In this document: piece by piece, positions 55,953 to 64,000 of the stretch | How positions within the stretch are numbered: the stretch's first letter is position 1 | Layout: each line of letters opens with the position of its first letter | NCBI RefSeq assembly: GCF_900182815.1 | Contig: NZ_FXUA01000003.1 | Location: 434,001-498,000, forward strand | Reading direction: 5' to 3' | DNA length: 64,000 bases | Source of the DNA: Algoriphagus winogradskyi | GTDB lineage: Bacteria > Bacteroidota > Bacteroidia > Cytophagales > Cyclobacteriaceae | Program-made: the position numbers and the translations under genes | The notes under the pieces: model-generated | Told to the model about the DNA's origin: nothing | What the model saw: the letters and a program-made list of their open reading frames with translations, nothing else | Database searches by the model: none

Positions 55953-56537
55953 CTAGCTACCGATCAATTCATGGACCCGCTCACGAAGTGTAGGCACTAC
56001 TTCCTCCTCAAACCAAGGATTTCTTCGCCTCCACATGAGATTTCGCGGAGAGGGGTGTACTAGTGGAATAAATTCCGGTAAGTACAAGTCGAAATTCCTA
56101 ACAGTCTCCGTCAGTGTCTTCTTTTTCCTATTCCCCAAGTAATATTTCAAAGCATACTGCCCAATAAGTAAGGTCAATTTCACCTCCGGCATACGCTCAT
56201 TCATTTGCTGGTGCCATAAAGGTGCGCATTCGGGCCTGGGTGGCAAATCACCTCCTTTTCCCCTACCAGGATAACAGAAACCCATAGGCATGATCCCAAA
56301 GATCTTAGGATCATAGAATTGCTCACGATCTACACCCAACCATCTTCTTAATTCATTTCCGCTCGCATCATTCCAAGGAATTCCCGTTGCATGAACTTTG
56401 GTACCAGGAGCCTGTCCTATAATCAAAATCTTACTTTTTGGATGTATAGAGAACACAGGCTTTGGACCAAGAGGCAAAAACTCTTTGCACATTTTACAAG
56501 CCTGAGCATCAATAACTAAAGACTCAAAACTATCCAT
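55953..56537 (-). CDS. Uracil-DNA glycosylase family protein
   Basis: A 194-residue UDG-superfamily protein. The uracil pocket motif reads ILIIGQAPGTKVHATGIPWNDASGNELRRWLGV, and the end has the VHPSPRN motif with the catalytic-loop His. An N-terminal CKMCKE pair gives two of the cysteines seen in iron-sulfur UDGs, but further ligands are not evident. It is likely a small DNA repair glycosylase or a related enzyme of unknown base specificity. It is an isolated leftward gene. Confidence 0.85.
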   Translation of the reverse strand: MDSFESLVIDAQACKMCKEFLPLGPKPVFSIHPKSKILIIGQAPGTKVHATGIPWNDASGNELRRWLGVDREQFYDPKIFGIMPMGFCYPGRGKGGDLPPRPECAPLWHQQMNERMPEVKLTLLIGQYALKYYLGNRKKKTLTETVRNFDLYLPEFIPLVHPSPRNLMWRRRNPWFEEEVVPTLRERVHELIGS

Positions 56538-56760
56538 CAGACGACATTTATCTTATTTATTACCACTTTTTGAATCCAAAACAGAAATTATATGAAAATC
56601 GGTTAATTATTGTAGGGAAATTATATTAAATTATTAGGCTAGTTTATTGAACAGCAACATTTTACTTTAAACAATGAGATGTTAATTCTAGTTAAATCCA
56701 CCTGACCTTATTTGTTCGTATCTTATTGACATACCAATCAACCATCTACTCATATATGCC

Positions 56761-57345
56761 ATGAAAAACACCTACCTCCTTTTCGCACTATTACTTATTA
56801 TTTGCGCAGGATGCTTTTCCTCCAAAGATTATGTTACTGACTATGACTATAATTATCAAGCATCTTTTAAGAAATATAAAACCTTTGCATTCGTAGTTCC
56901 TACGGAAAAAGATACCAGTATGATATCACCCGTATTGACGGCCACGATAGGTGCAAGGTTAGGTTCTCAGGGATTCCGAGAGCAAGAATCCAAGCCGGAT
57001 TTATTAGTCAGCTACAAAATTTTCATGGATTCGATAAGATACCGTGGCTACGTACAGCCAGAGTTTGACTATTACTTACAACGAATGAAAAATGTACCCG
57101 AGAAGGAAGATGGAGATCTAGACAAAGAACAAGAAAAAGATGAAACCTATAATCACGTAAAGTATAGCCAAAACCAAGGAATGCTGGTAGTTTATGTAAT
57201 TGATAGTAAGAGAGGAAATACCATCTGGCAAGGTTATACAGCTGCCAATTTTGATTCAGAATCCCCCAACTTCCAATCGGATGTGACTCGGGCAGCATAT
57301 AGAGTAATGAATGAATTCAAAGTTGTAAATCGCCTCATGGAATAA
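56761..57345 (+). CDS. DUF4136-domain lipoprotein
   Basis: A 194-residue lipoprotein, Cys18 in IICAGCFS. It matches DUF4136: DYDYNYQASFKKYKTFAFV, then QGFREQESKPDLLVSYKIFMD and LVVYVIDSKRGNTIWQGYTAA. Family members are outer-membrane-associated and of unknown role. An acidic insert rich in Glu, Asp and Lys sits at about residues 115-130. A hairpin terminator follows within 62 bases. Confidence 0.85.
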   Translation: MKNTYLLFALLLIICAGCFSSKDYVTDYDYNYQASFKKYKTFAFVVPTEKDTSMISPVLTATIGARLGSQGFREQESKPDLLVSYKIFMDSIRYRGYVQPEFDYYLQRMKNVPEKEDGDLDKEQEKDETYNHVKYSQNQGMLVVYVIDSKRGNTIWQGYTAANFDSESPNFQSDVTRAAYRVMNEFKVVNRLME

Positions 57346-57406
57346 TAAGTGAATATTTCTGAGTAAAGAATTAGTCAACTTGTGTAGTGATTCCACACAT
57401 TTTTGA

Positions 57407-57440
57407 AGAGGTTCCCATATGTTTTGGAGCCTCTTTTTTA
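57407..57440 (+). terminator. Terminator after the DUF4136 gene
   Basis: AGAGGTTCC and GGAGCCTCT form a nine-pair stem with one G-U pair and a 10-base loop, followed by T6. Confidence 0.85.
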
Positions 57441-57566
57441 TTTAAAAAAGGGCTCTAATTTGATAATATGCACCTTTTCTATCCATTTATTTATGTGGAA
57501 TAATATGCAGCTAATCTTTGTGGCAATTCCTTTGAAATAGTTGATTCAACTACAAAGAAATCAACT

Positions 57567-58415
57567 ATGAAAAAATCACTAATTGTTACAGGACTTTTGA
57601 GCGCCACAGTGATGGTCTCATGTGTATCAAAGAAAAAATACACCGAACTAGAGGGTAATCTTTACAAAACACAAACTGAGCTTGCTACCACTGAGCAGGA
57701 AAAAGCTGAGTTAGAGGAGAAAATGCAGATCATTGAGAATAGAGTGGCTGAGTACAACGCAAGAATCAATTCTCTCCGCGATACAAATGATGCTTTGACC
57801 CTGCAGAATGAGGGCATGTACTCTTTGGAAGGTGCCACAATGATGTCTAAAACATCAAAGGAGAAAATGAAGCAAACATTGGCTAATGTCGACCAAGCTA
57901 AACTTGCCCAAGCGCAAACATTGGAGGATTCAGTGAATCTAGCCGTAGAATACAATTTGAAAAAGAATATCACCGAAACTACAGTGGATGGTGAAGAGGA
58001 TGATGTAAACATTAGCATTGACCAAACCGTGGTGATGATCTCTGTATCCGACAAACTACTTTTCAACACCGGTAGCTATAGAATCAATTCTAAAGCTGAT
58101 CCATTACTGCAGAAATTGGCTGAAGTGATTAACGCTGAGCCAAGCCTACAAGTGATGATTGAAGGTCATACTGATCCAAGAACAATCTCAACGGGAGTTG
58201 TTCAGGACAACTGGGATCTTTCTGTGAAAAGAGCGACTAGTATTGTAAGAAAGTTGCAAGAGCAATACAATGTATCTCCTGAAAAAATGATTGCTGCAGG
58301 AAGAGCAAGTTATATGCCTATCGTGGAAAATGATTCTCCTGAAAACATGGCAATCAACAGAAGAACAAGAATTGTTTTGATTCCAGATCTGGATATGTTC
58401 TTTGCGATGCTTTAA
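57567..58415 (+). CDS. OmpA-family lipoprotein with coiled coil
   Basis: A 282-residue lipoprotein (Cys19 in VMVSC). Residues 25-75 are a coiled coil (TELATTEQEKAELEEKMQIIENRV). The C-terminal OmpA domain has KLLFNTGSYRINSKADPLL, IEGHTDPRT, NWDLSVKRATSIVRKL and AINRRTRIVL, the motifs that bind peptidoglycan. It links the outer membrane to the cell wall. A perfect palindrome terminator is 40 bases past the stop. Confidence 0.93.
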   Translation: MKKSLIVTGLLSATVMVSCVSKKKYTELEGNLYKTQTELATTEQEKAELEEKMQIIENRVAEYNARINSLRDTNDALTLQNEGMYSLEGATMMSKTSKEKMKQTLANVDQAKLAQAQTLEDSVNLAVEYNLKKNITETTVDGEEDDVNISIDQTVVMISVSDKLLFNTGSYRINSKADPLLQKLAEVINAEPSLQVMIEGHTDPRTISTGVVQDNWDLSVKRATSIVRKLQEQYNVSPEKMIAAGRASYMPIVENDSPENMAINRRTRIVLIPDLDMFFAML

Positions 58416-58454
58416 TACATAAAAACCACCAAGTTACTTTAACTACCACAACCT

Positions 58455-58480
58455 AAAAGCAGGCTCTAGAGCCTGCTTTT
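58455..58480. terminator. Bidirectional palindromic terminator
   Basis: 13-base halves, AAAAGCAGGCTCT and its exact reverse complement, with T-rich and A-rich flanks. It serves ompA and the leftward TolC operon. Confidence 0.9.
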
Positions 58481-58507
58481 TTGGTTAACTTTTCAGTAAA
58501 TAATTTC

Positions 58508-58744
58508 TCATTTCAAAAGCTCATTCTTCTGACAGAGGAGCCTTAGACGAATTAATTCACAAAATAAATGGTGCTGACATTGAAGTCCATTAGCATCGGG
58601 TGACTGGTCTATTGGAAGGTGGATATCAAAAATATTTTGCAGAAGAATTGAGGTTCTGAAACGTTTTTTTTCATCAGAAAATGCTTTTTCCAATTGCATA
58701 CAAACACATTTTAGTCTTCGCTGATTAGGCTCAAATGTGGTCAA
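58508..58744 (-). CDS. Small hypothetical protein at the end of the TolC operon
   Basis: A 78-residue frame 9 bases past the TolC stop on the same strand and 28 bases before the terminator, so it would be on the same transcript. Features: basic and helical, four to five Cys (two pairs, at about 13/15 and 55/62), no signal peptide. I do not recognise a family, and it may not be a gene. Confidence 0.3.
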   Translation of the reverse strand: MTTFEPNQRRLKCVCMQLEKAFSDEKKRFRTSILLQNIFDIHLPIDQSPDANGLQCQHHLFCELIRLRLLCQKNELLK

Positions 58745-58753
58745 AACCTTCTT

Positions 58754-60094
58754 CTACTTCAAATCCAAAACATCCAGTGTACCTAACGCATGTTGCATTA
58801 ACACCTCCTGGAAAAACAAGGTATAAACTGCCTGAGCCTGGTCAGCCTGAGCACTCACCAATTGTTGGTTTGCGGTAGCAAGGTCTACGAAATTGGAAAT
58901 CCCTAGACGAAAGCGCTCAGAAATGGCATTTAAAGCTTCCTTTGCTGCTAATACCTGAATCTCTGTATTGCTTTCCTTTTTCACTGCAGCCATATAATTT
59001 AGATAGGCCAATTTCACATCCTGATAGATTTTTCTATCCATCGACTCCTTTTGCAAAATCTGATTTTTATAGGCCACCTTACTGCTAGCTACATTGAGCT
59101 TATTCTGGAAATTATTGAAGATTGGAATGGTAAGGCTAAGTCCTAATGTATTTTGAGGATATACTTTCCATAGTTGATCCTGAAGGTTTCTATCGTCTAA
59201 GGAAGTAAAGAAAGTGTTGTAATTATAAAATGCTCCAATTCGTGGATAATACATGGATTTGATTGCTTGCATATCCTTTTTGTATGAAGTCACCAGAAGG
59301 TCCTGCTGCGTGCCATCTGCTCTATTTAACTGTGCCATTTCATACAACTCCTGCATTTCCATACCTTCAAACCTCAACTCACCTGCTCTTGGATCTACCG
59401 CCGTTAATAATGGCACAACACCGGGCTCTAATTGCAAATATTCTGACAGGTCCCAAACATCATTTTCATACTTTAACTGTGCATCCACTAGCACGGATTC
59501 CAATCTTGCGACCTCGGATTCCTGATTGTACTTATCCGAAAGCGTACGAAGTCCAGCATCAACAAAACCTTGTATTTGCCTTAAGGTCTCCTTTTGATTA
59601 TCAAGATTCTCCTGGGAAATCCGAACTATTTCCCCATCCAAAAGCACCTGAAGATACCTTCTAGCTACATCAAACATTACCTGCTGAGAAGCTCTATCAA
59701 GCCCTTTTTCTCCAGCGTCATAAGCTAATTTCGCTGACTGAGTATCCAATATTCTTCTACCCGCATTGAAAATCGGCATACTCATGTTTAGGCCCGCATT
59801 TACAATCTCATTGGTAACATTGGTAACCACAATCTCACCTTCAATCTGCTGAAATTGCTGGCCTGACTGCTGTGAGAGGGATGTATTTATATTTGCGTTT
59901 GGGAAATGGGAAAGAAAAGCTGACTGCTTCTGCACCTTCAACACTTCCATATTATTGGACTGAATTTGATATGCAGCATTAGCTGACAAAGCTAAATCCA
60001 CCGCTGTTCTGAAATCAATTCTTAAAGTGTCTTGCGCTTGAAGTGTACCCGTCACCGTGGCTACAATAAGTACCGCTATATACTTCTTAAACAT
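58754..60094 (-). CDS. TolC-family outer membrane efflux protein
   Basis: A 446-residue TolC protein from the ATG at 60094 (MFKKYIAVLIVATVTGTLQAQ, signal peptide). A GAGG sits 9 bases before this ATG; the ATG at 60109 has none. Two repeated halves carry the TolC helices: LALSANAAYQIQSNNMEVLKVQ, KLAYDAGEKGLDRASQQVMFDVARRYLQVLL and the second-half counterpart KLAYLNYMAAVKKE and ERFRLGISNFVDLATANQQLVSAQADQ. It forms the outer-membrane exit duct for the adjacent export pump. It starts within the end of the ATPase gene. Confidence 0.92.
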   Translation of the reverse strand: MFKKYIAVLIVATVTGTLQAQDTLRIDFRTAVDLALSANAAYQIQSNNMEVLKVQKQSAFLSHFPNANINTSLSQQSGQQFQQIEGEIVVTNVTNEIVNAGLNMSMPIFNAGRRILDTQSAKLAYDAGEKGLDRASQQVMFDVARRYLQVLLDGEIVRISQENLDNQKETLRQIQGFVDAGLRTLSDKYNQESEVARLESVLVDAQLKYENDVWDLSEYLQLEPGVVPLLTAVDPRAGELRFEGMEMQELYEMAQLNRADGTQQDLLVTSYKKDMQAIKSMYYPRIGAFYNYNTFFTSLDDRNLQDQLWKVYPQNTLGLSLTIPIFNNFQNKLNVASSKVAYKNQILQKESMDRKIYQDVKLAYLNYMAAVKKESNTEIQVLAAKEALNAISERFRLGISNFVDLATANQQLVSAQADQAQAVYTLFFQEVLMQHALGTLDVLDLK

Positions 60095-60770
60095 GGATAA
60101 TCGCCTCATCTTTTTCTATTTTACCATCCAGCATGTCGATTAATCGAGTGCCATAATCTGCATTTTCACGGGCATGTGTTGCCTGAATTAGTGTAGTTCC
60201 TTCTCTGTGCAATTCCTGAAAAACTTCCATGATTTCCTTTGCCTGTCCAGAGTGCAGATTTCCCGTAGGCTCATCAGCCAGAAGCACCCTAGGCTTACCA
60301 GCCACTGCTCTTGCGATTCCTACCAACTGCTGCTGACCTCCTGATAATTGAGCAGGGAAAAGATCTTTTTTTGCCACCATATTAAATCGGTCAAGTAGGT
60401 TGGCAATGATGCTTTTCCGCTCGTTGGAAGACACGCCTCTATACAAAAGTGGCGTCTCTATATTTTCATACACCGTCAATTCATCAATCAGGTGATAAGC
60501 CTGAAAGATGTATCCAAACTCACTTTTATGAAGGGCAGCGCGTTCACGTTCTTTCATTTTGGCCAGGTTTCTATCTCCAAACCAATACTCTCCTTCGTAG
60601 TCTTCATCGAGTAAGCCCAAGATATTTAGAAGTGTAGACTTACCTGCGCCACTTGGTCCCATGATGGTTACAAACTCTCCCTCGTTGATGGTTAAATTTA
60701 TTCCTTTGAGCAAAAAAATCCGCTGAAAACGTGATTCTATATATTTGTCTAACTTCTTAAGTTCTATCAT
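60087..60770 (-). CDS. ABC transporter ATP-binding protein, MacB/LolD type
   Basis: A 227-residue ATPase: Walker A GPSGAGKST (38-46), signature LSGGQQQLV (142-150), Walker B LLADEPTG (163-170) and the switch His in IQATHAREN. LolD/MacB-type ATPases drive FtsX-like permeases. The signature QQQ replaces the usual QQR, a frequent variant in this group. It powers the permease just upstream, and its end overlaps the TolC gene. Confidence 0.95.
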   Translation of the reverse strand: MIELKKLDKYIESRFQRIFLLKGINLTINEGEFVTIMGPSGAGKSTLLNILGLLDEDYEGEYWFGDRNLAKMKERERAALHKSEFGYIFQAYHLIDELTVYENIETPLLYRGVSSNERKSIIANLLDRFNMVAKKDLFPAQLSGGQQQLVGIARAVAGKPRVLLADEPTGNLHSGQAKEIMEVFQELHREGTTLIQATHARENADYGTRLIDMLDGKIEKDEAIIHV

Positions 60771-60839
60771 TAATGTATTGGAAGATTTTTAAATTGAAAT
60801 ATTGTAAAATTATAAGTTCGGTGCTTGTGACTACACACA

Positions 60840-63239
60840 CTATTCACTCTTTAATGTTTCCGCAGGATTCAACCTGAAAACTTTCCAGCTTCTGTACCCT
60901 ATAGTCAATGCTGCCAATAACAAGACTAACAAAATCGCCACTATGTAAGGCCATGGGGAGAATGCAACTTTATTTGCAAAAGATTGCAGCCAAGTATTGG
61001 AAAACCAAACCCCAAACCCAACCGCTAAGATTGATGCTAACATAAGCAACTTAAAGAAATCAGAAGCTAGGACAGAAATCACATCTTTTTGTGTAGCGCC
61101 CAGCACTTTTCGTATACTGATTTCCCGAGTTCTACGAAGTGCAACATAGGATACAAGACCAAATAAGCCCATGCATGCGATCATCACAGCAATCCCCGAA
61201 AATAAAGTAAAGATTACTCCTACCCGCTCTTCAGATCTATACAATTTGGCGTATTCCTGATCTACAAAACGATAGTTAAATGGGCGTTCAGGGACAAACT
61301 TTTTCCAAACCTCTTCCAAGGAGGCCAATGAAGCAGCTGGATTCCCTTCAGGTATTTTGACAAGCAGAACATTGGCATTTCCTTGATCCTTGAAAATCCC
61401 CAAAGGACCAATAGTTGAGTGCATTGAATTAAAGTAAAAATCACCTACGACTGCTTTAATTGTCGCATTGGAGAAACCAAAATTTATGGTTTTTCCTACT
61501 GCTTCCTCTGGAGTCCAACCCATTTCTTTGACCGCTGACTCATTAAGTATGACCGGGATTAAATCTTCACGTGCGCTGACCTCTGCTCTGGTGTAATCAT
61601 TATCATTCAGATCGGTACCGGCAAGGATTTCCAAATTCAGGGTCTGTACGATATCCTCATCAGTGGAATATCCCGTGATCATAAATTCACGCTGATTGTC
61701 ACCTCCTGGAAAAATAGTATATCCTGCCTTGATGTGAACCGGCATATCTCCCGCCAATGCAATGGAGTTTGCAGCGCCACTTCTTAGCATTTCAGACTTC
61801 ATGGTCTCCGCTACTTTCCGCATACTATAGTGGTAAGTCAATGCAACTACCTGCTCTCTATCGTATCCTAAATTCACATTTTGCATGTAATCCAACTGGC
61901 TCTTCACCACAAAAGTGGCAATCAATAAACCAATGGAAACGAAGAATTGAAAAACCACCAGGGATTTTCTAACCCATGCTCCCCCACCTATTTTTGTCTT
62001 GTTAGCCAATGCTTTGATCGGCTCCATTCCAGATAGAATCAGCGATGGATACATTCCGGCAAGCAATCCTACAATTGCAATTAGCCCGATCAAAAAACCA
62101 ATTCCTACAGGATTTATTAGGGCATTGGCACTCAAAGGCACTCCTCCTATTGAAGAGAATTTGGGTAAAACCAAATATAGGCACAATACACTCAGCACAG
62201 TAGCTGCAAAGGTGAGGAGCATAGATTCGGAAACAAACTGGCCAAATAACTGACTTCTTCCTGCTCCCATAGCTTTGCGCAGCCCCACTTCCTTATTTCG
62301 CTCGGTAGCTTCTGCTGTGGCCAAATTCACATAATTGATAATCCCTATAGCAATCAGCAATAATGCTACAATCCCAAAAATATATAGGTAACGGATGTCT
62401 GTGCCTGGCTTGATGCTTCCGAGCGTTTGATCGCCCAAATGGATCTGGCTTACAGGCTGCAAGTGAAAAGAAGTCTTGTACCCATATTCAGCTAAGTCTT
62501 TTCCCAAATATTTCTCTTTGACTTCCTCTACCTTGGCCTCAAAAGCTGGCAAATCCGTGTCCGGTTTTAGCTTCACATAGGTGTAATAATTACTCGGAGA
62601 CCACTCAGGTTCTCTGCCATGTCTATGAGATTTGAAGGAAGCCAAAAAATCAAACACCATATGACTATTGCTCGGGAAATCTTCCATCACACCGGAAACG
62701 GTATAATCTTCTCCATCTACTTTCATCACTTTGCCAGAAGCTTCACCTACGCTTCCATAATAGCGCTCTGCAGTGCTTTTTGTTAGGACTATCTGATTTG
62801 GCTCCGCCAAAACTTGAGTAGTGTTCCCTGCCAATAAGTCAAAATCAAAAACCTTGAAATAATTTTCATCGGCAAATGCAAAAGATTCTTCTTCTTGATT
62901 GCCTTCGCCTGCATCTACCAATACAGAAGAAAAAATACTAATATCAAAAACCAATGTTCCTGTCTCTACTTCAGGAACTTCTTCAATTAATGTAGGAATC
63001 AGACTTGAAGGGGTAGAACTGACCAATTGGCTTTCACCCTGAGAAACAAATTCCTGATTGAACTTATAGATACGATCATAGTCCGTGTACATCTTATCGT
63101 AGCTCCACTCGTGTTGGATGTAGAGGCAAATCGCCAAAAAACTCACGATAGCGATCGTTAGCCCTATCAAGTTGATACCTGTGTACAACTTGCGTTTTCG
63201 CAAATTCCTCAGGGATATTTTAAGGTAGTTTTTCCACAT
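60840..63239 (-). CDS. FtsX/MacB-type ABC permease
   Basis: A 799-residue permease from MWKNYLKISLRNLRKRKLYTG; the ATG 42 bases upstream would add an unusual hydrophobic stretch and is less likely. TM1 is near residues 20-42; a MacB periplasmic domain precedes a block of three helices with NKEVGLRKAMGAGRSQL as the coupling loop; the C-terminal FtsX half has REISIRKVLGATQKD and a final TM block. It acts with the ATPase and TolC; no HlyD-type adaptor gene is in the operon. Confidence 0.92.
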   Translation of the reverse strand: MWKNYLKISLRNLRKRKLYTGINLIGLTIAIVSFLAICLYIQHEWSYDKMYTDYDRIYKFNQEFVSQGESQLVSSTPSSLIPTLIEEVPEVETGTLVFDISIFSSVLVDAGEGNQEEESFAFADENYFKVFDFDLLAGNTTQVLAEPNQIVLTKSTAERYYGSVGEASGKVMKVDGEDYTVSGVMEDFPSNSHMVFDFLASFKSHRHGREPEWSPSNYYTYVKLKPDTDLPAFEAKVEEVKEKYLGKDLAEYGYKTSFHLQPVSQIHLGDQTLGSIKPGTDIRYLYIFGIVALLLIAIGIINYVNLATAEATERNKEVGLRKAMGAGRSQLFGQFVSESMLLTFAATVLSVLCLYLVLPKFSSIGGVPLSANALINPVGIGFLIGLIAIVGLLAGMYPSLILSGMEPIKALANKTKIGGGAWVRKSLVVFQFFVSIGLLIATFVVKSQLDYMQNVNLGYDREQVVALTYHYSMRKVAETMKSEMLRSGAANSIALAGDMPVHIKAGYTIFPGGDNQREFMITGYSTDEDIVQTLNLEILAGTDLNDNDYTRAEVSAREDLIPVILNESAVKEMGWTPEEAVGKTINFGFSNATIKAVVGDFYFNSMHSTIGPLGIFKDQGNANVLLVKIPEGNPAASLASLEEVWKKFVPERPFNYRFVDQEYAKLYRSEERVGVIFTLFSGIAVMIACMGLFGLVSYVALRRTREISIRKVLGATQKDVISVLASDFFKLLMLASILAVGFGVWFSNTWLQSFANKVAFSPWPYIVAILLVLLLAALTIGYRSWKVFRLNPAETLKSE

Positions 63240-63339
63240 AAGTTTAAGATTGAAAAATTGAAAAATCAGAAGATTGAACATCTGATTTCCAATTCTACAT
63301 TTTTAATTCAATCCATTCTTTTCCACTTTTATGCCATAA

Positions 63340-63374
63340 AAAAATGCCTCTGAATAAACTCCAGAGGCATTTTT
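63340..63374. terminator. Bidirectional hairpin terminator
   Basis: AAAAATGCCTCTG and CAGAGGCATTTTT are 13-base perfect arms. It isolates the export operon from the Gfo/Idh gene. Confidence 0.88.
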
Positions 63375-63405
63375 ATACTTTTCTCCTATTTACTATCTCG
63401 AACAT

Positions 63406-63427
63406 TTTTGTTCGCTAGCGAACAAAA
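63406..63427. promoter_or_regulatory. Perfect 22-base palindrome, possible operator
   Basis: TTTTGTTCGCT at 63406-63416 is followed by its exact reverse complement. It is not followed by a T-run on the leftward strand, so it does not behave as a terminator. It could bind a regulator. Confidence 0.5.
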
Positions 63428-63669
63428 TAAATTATCAATGTTTAAGTTTCAAATTCAATGTTCAAGTATAATGTCAACTATCAAAGCAAGCGTCCCAAGC
63501 TATATGGATCGCGTATTAAAGACTTGAGCATAATTGAAAGGTCCTCAACTCCGTTCGGACTGACACTTCTTACCCTTTCTAAAACCTTGCCTTTTGATTC
63601 TTTAATCTAAATACTTGGCTCTCAACTCTTGAATCTATAATCTTATGTCTTGATACAATTATCTTGTTA

Positions 63670-64000
63670 CTAGAATTTGCGATACTTCCCTTTCAAGAAC
63701 TCATTCGCTTCCTTCTCATCGAACTTGGCTTTTTTGCTATTCCAGTGAAGTGTTTGATTTGGGAATCTACCTGCAATCACACCAAGCAAAATCGTCTCAG
63801 TTAATCGGGCAGCATAAGAGAATGGTGCACTAGTTTCCGCTTTGCCCATACATGCATCTACGAACTGATGGTAATGCTTTTTGCTTTCTCCCTCGTAATC
63901 CTTCACTGGTTTGCCTAAATTGAAAGATTCAATATCCATCTCCACGTACTTTCCGTCCACGATTTTACGTGGAAGCTGCTGGAAGTGAGGCAAAAGTAAT
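63670..64000 (-). CDS. Gfo/Idh/MocA-family oxidoreductase, C-terminal part
   Basis: The frame runs into the window edge; about 110 residues are visible. The end reads HYHQFVDACMGKAETSAPFSYAARLTETILLGVIAGRFPNQTLHWNSKKAKF, the C-terminal part of the secreted Gfo/Idh/MocA oxidoreductases common in Bacteroidota (ATETVLLG-like helix). They oxidise or reduce sugars with NAD(P). The catalytic Lys and Rossmann region lie outside the window. Confidence 0.85.
   Translation of the reverse strand, partial: LLLPHFQQLPRKIVDGKYVEMDIESFNLGKPVKDYEGESKKHYHQFVDACMGKAETSAPFSYAARLTETILLGVIAGRFPNQTLHWNSKKAKFDEKEANEFLKGKYRKF

Larger units (their letters stand above)
63282..63669. other. Intergenic region with terminator and palindrome
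   Basis: 388 bases before the permease. It contains a bidirectional terminator (63340-63374) and a perfect 22-base palindrome (63406-63427). No ORF is credible. Confidence 0.65.

Noticed and set aside
57520..57536. Sigma-54-like promoter before the OmpA gene
   Set aside because: The -24 part fits, but the -12 part ends in GA and not GC.
63520..63660. tRNA or mobile element end near the right edge
   Set aside because: No cloverleaf, no terminal inverted repeats, no transposase.

Overview
The window reads as chromosome of a Bacteroidota bacterium, most probably a marine or aquatic member of the Cytophagales (family Cyclobacteriaceae, Algoriphagus-like). That placement is inference from content: a PorV-type protein of the type IX secretion system, a SusC/SusD pair, many Bacteroidota-type families (DUF4494, DUF6515, DUF6438, DUF4136), lipoproteins with short N-terminal signal peptides, AT-rich intergenic DNA, few classical Shine-Dalgarno sites and several TANNTTTG-like -7 promoter boxes. 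I saw no rRNA or tRNA gene, no CRISPR array, no transposase and no prophage.

Layout. 1-8.2 kb: end of porV, an M16 peptidase homologue lacking the zinc motif, a leftward cell-surface sugar cluster (glycosyltransferase, GNAT, FdtA-type cupin), a YigZ protein, a DEDDy exonuclease, an NhaC antiporter and a FAD oxidase. 8.3-16.8 kb: Mpo1-like membrane protein, membrane-bound patatin, DUF4494, a DUF2092/DUF6515 pair, a PAS sensor protein without an ATPase domain, and a dienoyl-CoA-reductase-like SDR. 16.9-26.8 kb: core genes (ahcY, birA, rsfS, ftsH, lpxH, an FKBP isomerase), then an NtrC/NtrY-type two-component pair. 26.9-35.9 kb: hydrolase, membrane glycosyltransferase, nrnA, lipoproteins, an MDR reductase, two DinB proteins and a WYL-type regulator. 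36-42.5 kb: a DUF4397 lipoprotein flanked by two copies of a 150-170 bp dispersed repeat, an ECF sigma factor fused by overlap to a membrane-anchored beta-barrel protein, and a 601-residue orphan with a cysteine cluster. 42.5-54.6 kb: a PadR-regulated FtsX-like permease, then a susC-susD-sulfatase operon with a FAD oxidoreductase upstream. 54.7-64 kb: a lipoprotein, a uracil-DNA-glycosylase-family protein, a DUF4136 lipoprotein, an OmpA lipoprotein, a permease/ATPase/TolC export operon without an adaptor gene, and the C-terminal end of a Gfo/Idh/MocA oxidoreductase.

How it works together. SusC/SusD plus a formylglycine-type sulfatase form a small system for uptake and desulfation of a sulfated glycan; the neighbouring FAD oxidoreductase and Gfo/Idh protein may act on the released sugars (inference). 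The PadR gene carries a long dyad centred on its own -7 box, a convincing autoregulatory site. The ECF sigma/beta-barrel pair looks like an envelope-signalling unit. I did not find a clearly new large system. The best leads are the 601-residue orphan, the ECF plus trans-envelope barrel pair, the dispersed repeat, and several clean palindromes in intergenic DNA.
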